A stretch of 64,000 nucleotides of DNA from Sphingoaurantiacus capsulatus. GTDB taxonomy: Bacteria > Pseudomonadota > Alphaproteobacteria > Sphingomonadales > Sphingomonadaceae. This document shows positions 62,766 through 64,000 of the stretch, piece after piece (within the stretch, counting starts at the first letter, position 1; each line of letters starts with the position of its first letter). The stretch lies in the NCBI RefSeq assembly GCF_042648405.1, contig NZ_JBHRXV010000009.1:62001-126000 (forward strand), in the 5' to 3' direction. Position numbers and translations under genes: made by a program. The notes beneath the pieces are model-generated. The model searched no databases. It was given only the letters and a program-made list of their open reading frames with translations, and was not told the origin of the DNA.

Positions 62766-64000
62766 GCGAGCTGCGCTCGACGGACCCGGCGACTGGCGAA
62801 CTGGTGTGGGCGAGCGCCGTCTCGACCACTGCCGATTGCCGGAAGGCGGTCGAGCGCGCACGGGCTGTATTCCCGGCGTGGGCCGATGCGCCGTTCGAAA
62901 CGCGCGCAGCCATCGCCCGCGCCTTCGCCGCACGGCTAACCGAACGCCGCACCGAACTTGCCGAGTTGATCTCGCGCGAGACCGGCAAGACGCTTTGGGA
63001 AACCGACGCCGAGGTCGGGTCGATGATCGGCAAGGTCGCCATCTCGATCGCTGCGCACGACGAACGCACCGGCACGCGCGAGGCGGCGATGCCGTTCGGT
63101 CAGGCGGTGCTGCGCCATCGTCCGCACGGCGTGATGGCGGTGCTCGGTCCCTACAACTTCCCCGGCCACCTGCCCAACGGCCACATCGTGCCGGCGCTGC
63201 TCGCCGGCAATAGCGTGGTGTTCAAGCCGTCCGAGCTGACGCCCGCAATCGGCGAGCGCATGGTCGAACTGTGGCGCGAGGCGGGGCTACCCGACGGCGT
63301 GCTCACGCTCATCCAGGGCGGGCGCGAGACCGGCGCGGCACTGATCGGCGAGGATATCGACGGGCTGCTGTTCACCGGGTCGGCCGGCGCGGGCGCGCAG
63401 TTTCGGCGGCTGTTCGCTGACCGGCCCAACGTCATCCTCGCGCTCGAACTCGGCGGCAACAATCCGCTGATCGCGTGGGATGGCGAGGCTGAAGCCGTCG
63501 CCTCGATCGTCGTGCAGTCGGCCTACATCACCACCGGCCAGCGCTGCTCCTGCGCGCGGCGGCTGATCGTGCCGATGGGAGCGACCGGCGATGCGATCGT
63601 CGAGGCGGTCGCGGCGCTCGCCGAACGGCTGCGCATCGGCGCGTGGAACGACACGCCGGCGCCGTTCATGGGGCCGCTGATTTCCGCCGACGCGGCACGC
63701 ACCGCGCGCGACGGTGTCGCGGCGCTGGTGGCGCGCGGCGGGCGGGCGATCCTGCCGTTCCGCCGGCCGGGGCCGACATCGGCGTTCGTACAACCGGCGC
63801 TGATCGACGTCACCGGCATCGAGGTGCCCGACGCGGAGATGTTCGCACCGGTGCTGACGGTGCGCCGCGTACAGGGTTTCGACGCCGCGATCGCCGCGGC
63901 CAACGCGACGCGCTTCGGGTTATCCGCCGCGCTGATCAGCGACAATGACAGCTTCTGGCAGCAGTTCCTGCGCCGCAGCCGCGCCGGCATCGTCAACCGC
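62762..64000 (+). CDS. astD: Succinylglutamate-semialdehyde dehydrogenase (cut by window end)
   Basis: The first 413 residues of a roughly 490-residue aldehyde dehydrogenase; the frame is open at the last base. The start overlaps astA (ATGA). It has GPYNFPGHLPNGHIVPALLAGN, FTGSAGAGAQFR (NAD loop), LELGGNNPLI (general base Glu) and the catalytic Cys (about residue 262) in TTGQRCSCARR, which fits AstD. It oxidises N-succinylglutamate semialdehyde to N-succinylglutamate. astB and astE are expected downstream of the window. Confidence 0.93.
   Translation, partial: MSELRSTDPATGELVWASAVSTTADCRKAVERARAVFPAWADAPFETRAAIARAFAARLTERRTELAELISRETGKTLWETDAEVGSMIGKVAISIAAHDERTGTREAAMPFGQAVLRHRPHGVMAVLGPYNFPGHLPNGHIVPALLAGNSVVFKPSELTPAIGERMVELWREAGLPDGVLTLIQGGRETGAALIGEDIDGLLFTGSAGAGAQFRRLFADRPNVILALELGGNNPLIAWDGEAEAVASIVVQSAYITTGQRCSCARRLIVPMGATGDAIVEAVAALAERLRIGAWNDTPAPFMGPLISADAARTARDGVAALVARGGRAILPFRRPGPTSAFVQPALIDVTGIEVPDAEMFAPVLTVRRVQGFDAAIAAANATRFGLSAALISDNDSFWQQFLRRSRAGIVNR

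Overview
The window is GC-rich DNA, densely coding on both strands, with no tRNA, rRNA, insertion sequence, phage gene or CRISPR array that I could see. Four large TonB-dependent receptors (TBDRs), many CoA-dependent catabolic genes, a Xaa-Pro dipeptidase/BNR-repeat pair and an AST (arginine succinyltransferase) operon together suggest a sphingomonad-like alphaproteobacterium. That assignment is by family content only; no phylogenetic marker is present.

Layout. (1) 1-6616: the end of a sugar-type ABC importer operon (two permeases and the ATPase) runs into a DapA-like lyase, a type III PLP decarboxylase and two short-chain dehydrogenases, followed by a small TBDR (6650-8683). (2) 8684-20368: an AT-rich promoter region, a 1047-residue TBDR, an Asp-box (BNR) propeller protein, an M24 peptidase, a PepSY membrane protein, a TPR/2OG-oxygenase protein and an IclR regulator. 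A 14-base motif occurs both upstream of the TBDR and upstream of iclR. (3) 20414-24894 (minus): TBDR, SnoaL-like protein and APC permease. (4) 25071-37538: a CoA-thioester catabolic island. A ketosynthase gene and a PaaX-type regulator diverge over two copies of an inverted repeat. A TetR regulator sits between a minus operon (crotonase, acyl-CoA ligase, MaoC-like) and a plus operon (NMO-like, acyl-CoA dehydrogenase, crotonase, SDR, feruloyl-CoA-synthetase-like ligase, DUF2889). Closely related 18-bp TetR-type operators lie before both operons and before the TBDR of block 3, so uptake and catabolism look co-regulated.

(5) 37548-49995: housekeeping and cell-wall or peptide genes: psd, a penicillin-acylase family Ntn hydrolase, lysA, a TBDR with a clear terminator, a serine hydrolase, dacB and an S9 peptidase. 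(6) 50001-55733 (minus): LysR, dgcN, dgcA, an N-acyl-D-amino-acid deacylase and a dicarboxylate/amino-acid symporter, tightly packed, a likely D-glutamate or muropeptide salvage operon. (7) 55895-64000: a CaiB/BaiF CoA-transferase, a GcvA-like LysR, and a divergent operon of a DUF1338 (2-oxoadipate dioxygenase/decarboxylase-like) protein, a D-2-hydroxyglutarate-dehydrogenase-like flavoprotein, astC, astA and astD (cut by the window end). This operon joins steps known from lysine catabolism to arginine catabolism.

The most promising unexplained systems are the TetR/PaaX island, whose two crotonases and MaoC-like protein all lack the usual catalytic acid or histidine residues, the DUF1338-AST operon, and the ABC/DapA-like/PLP-decarboxylase block.
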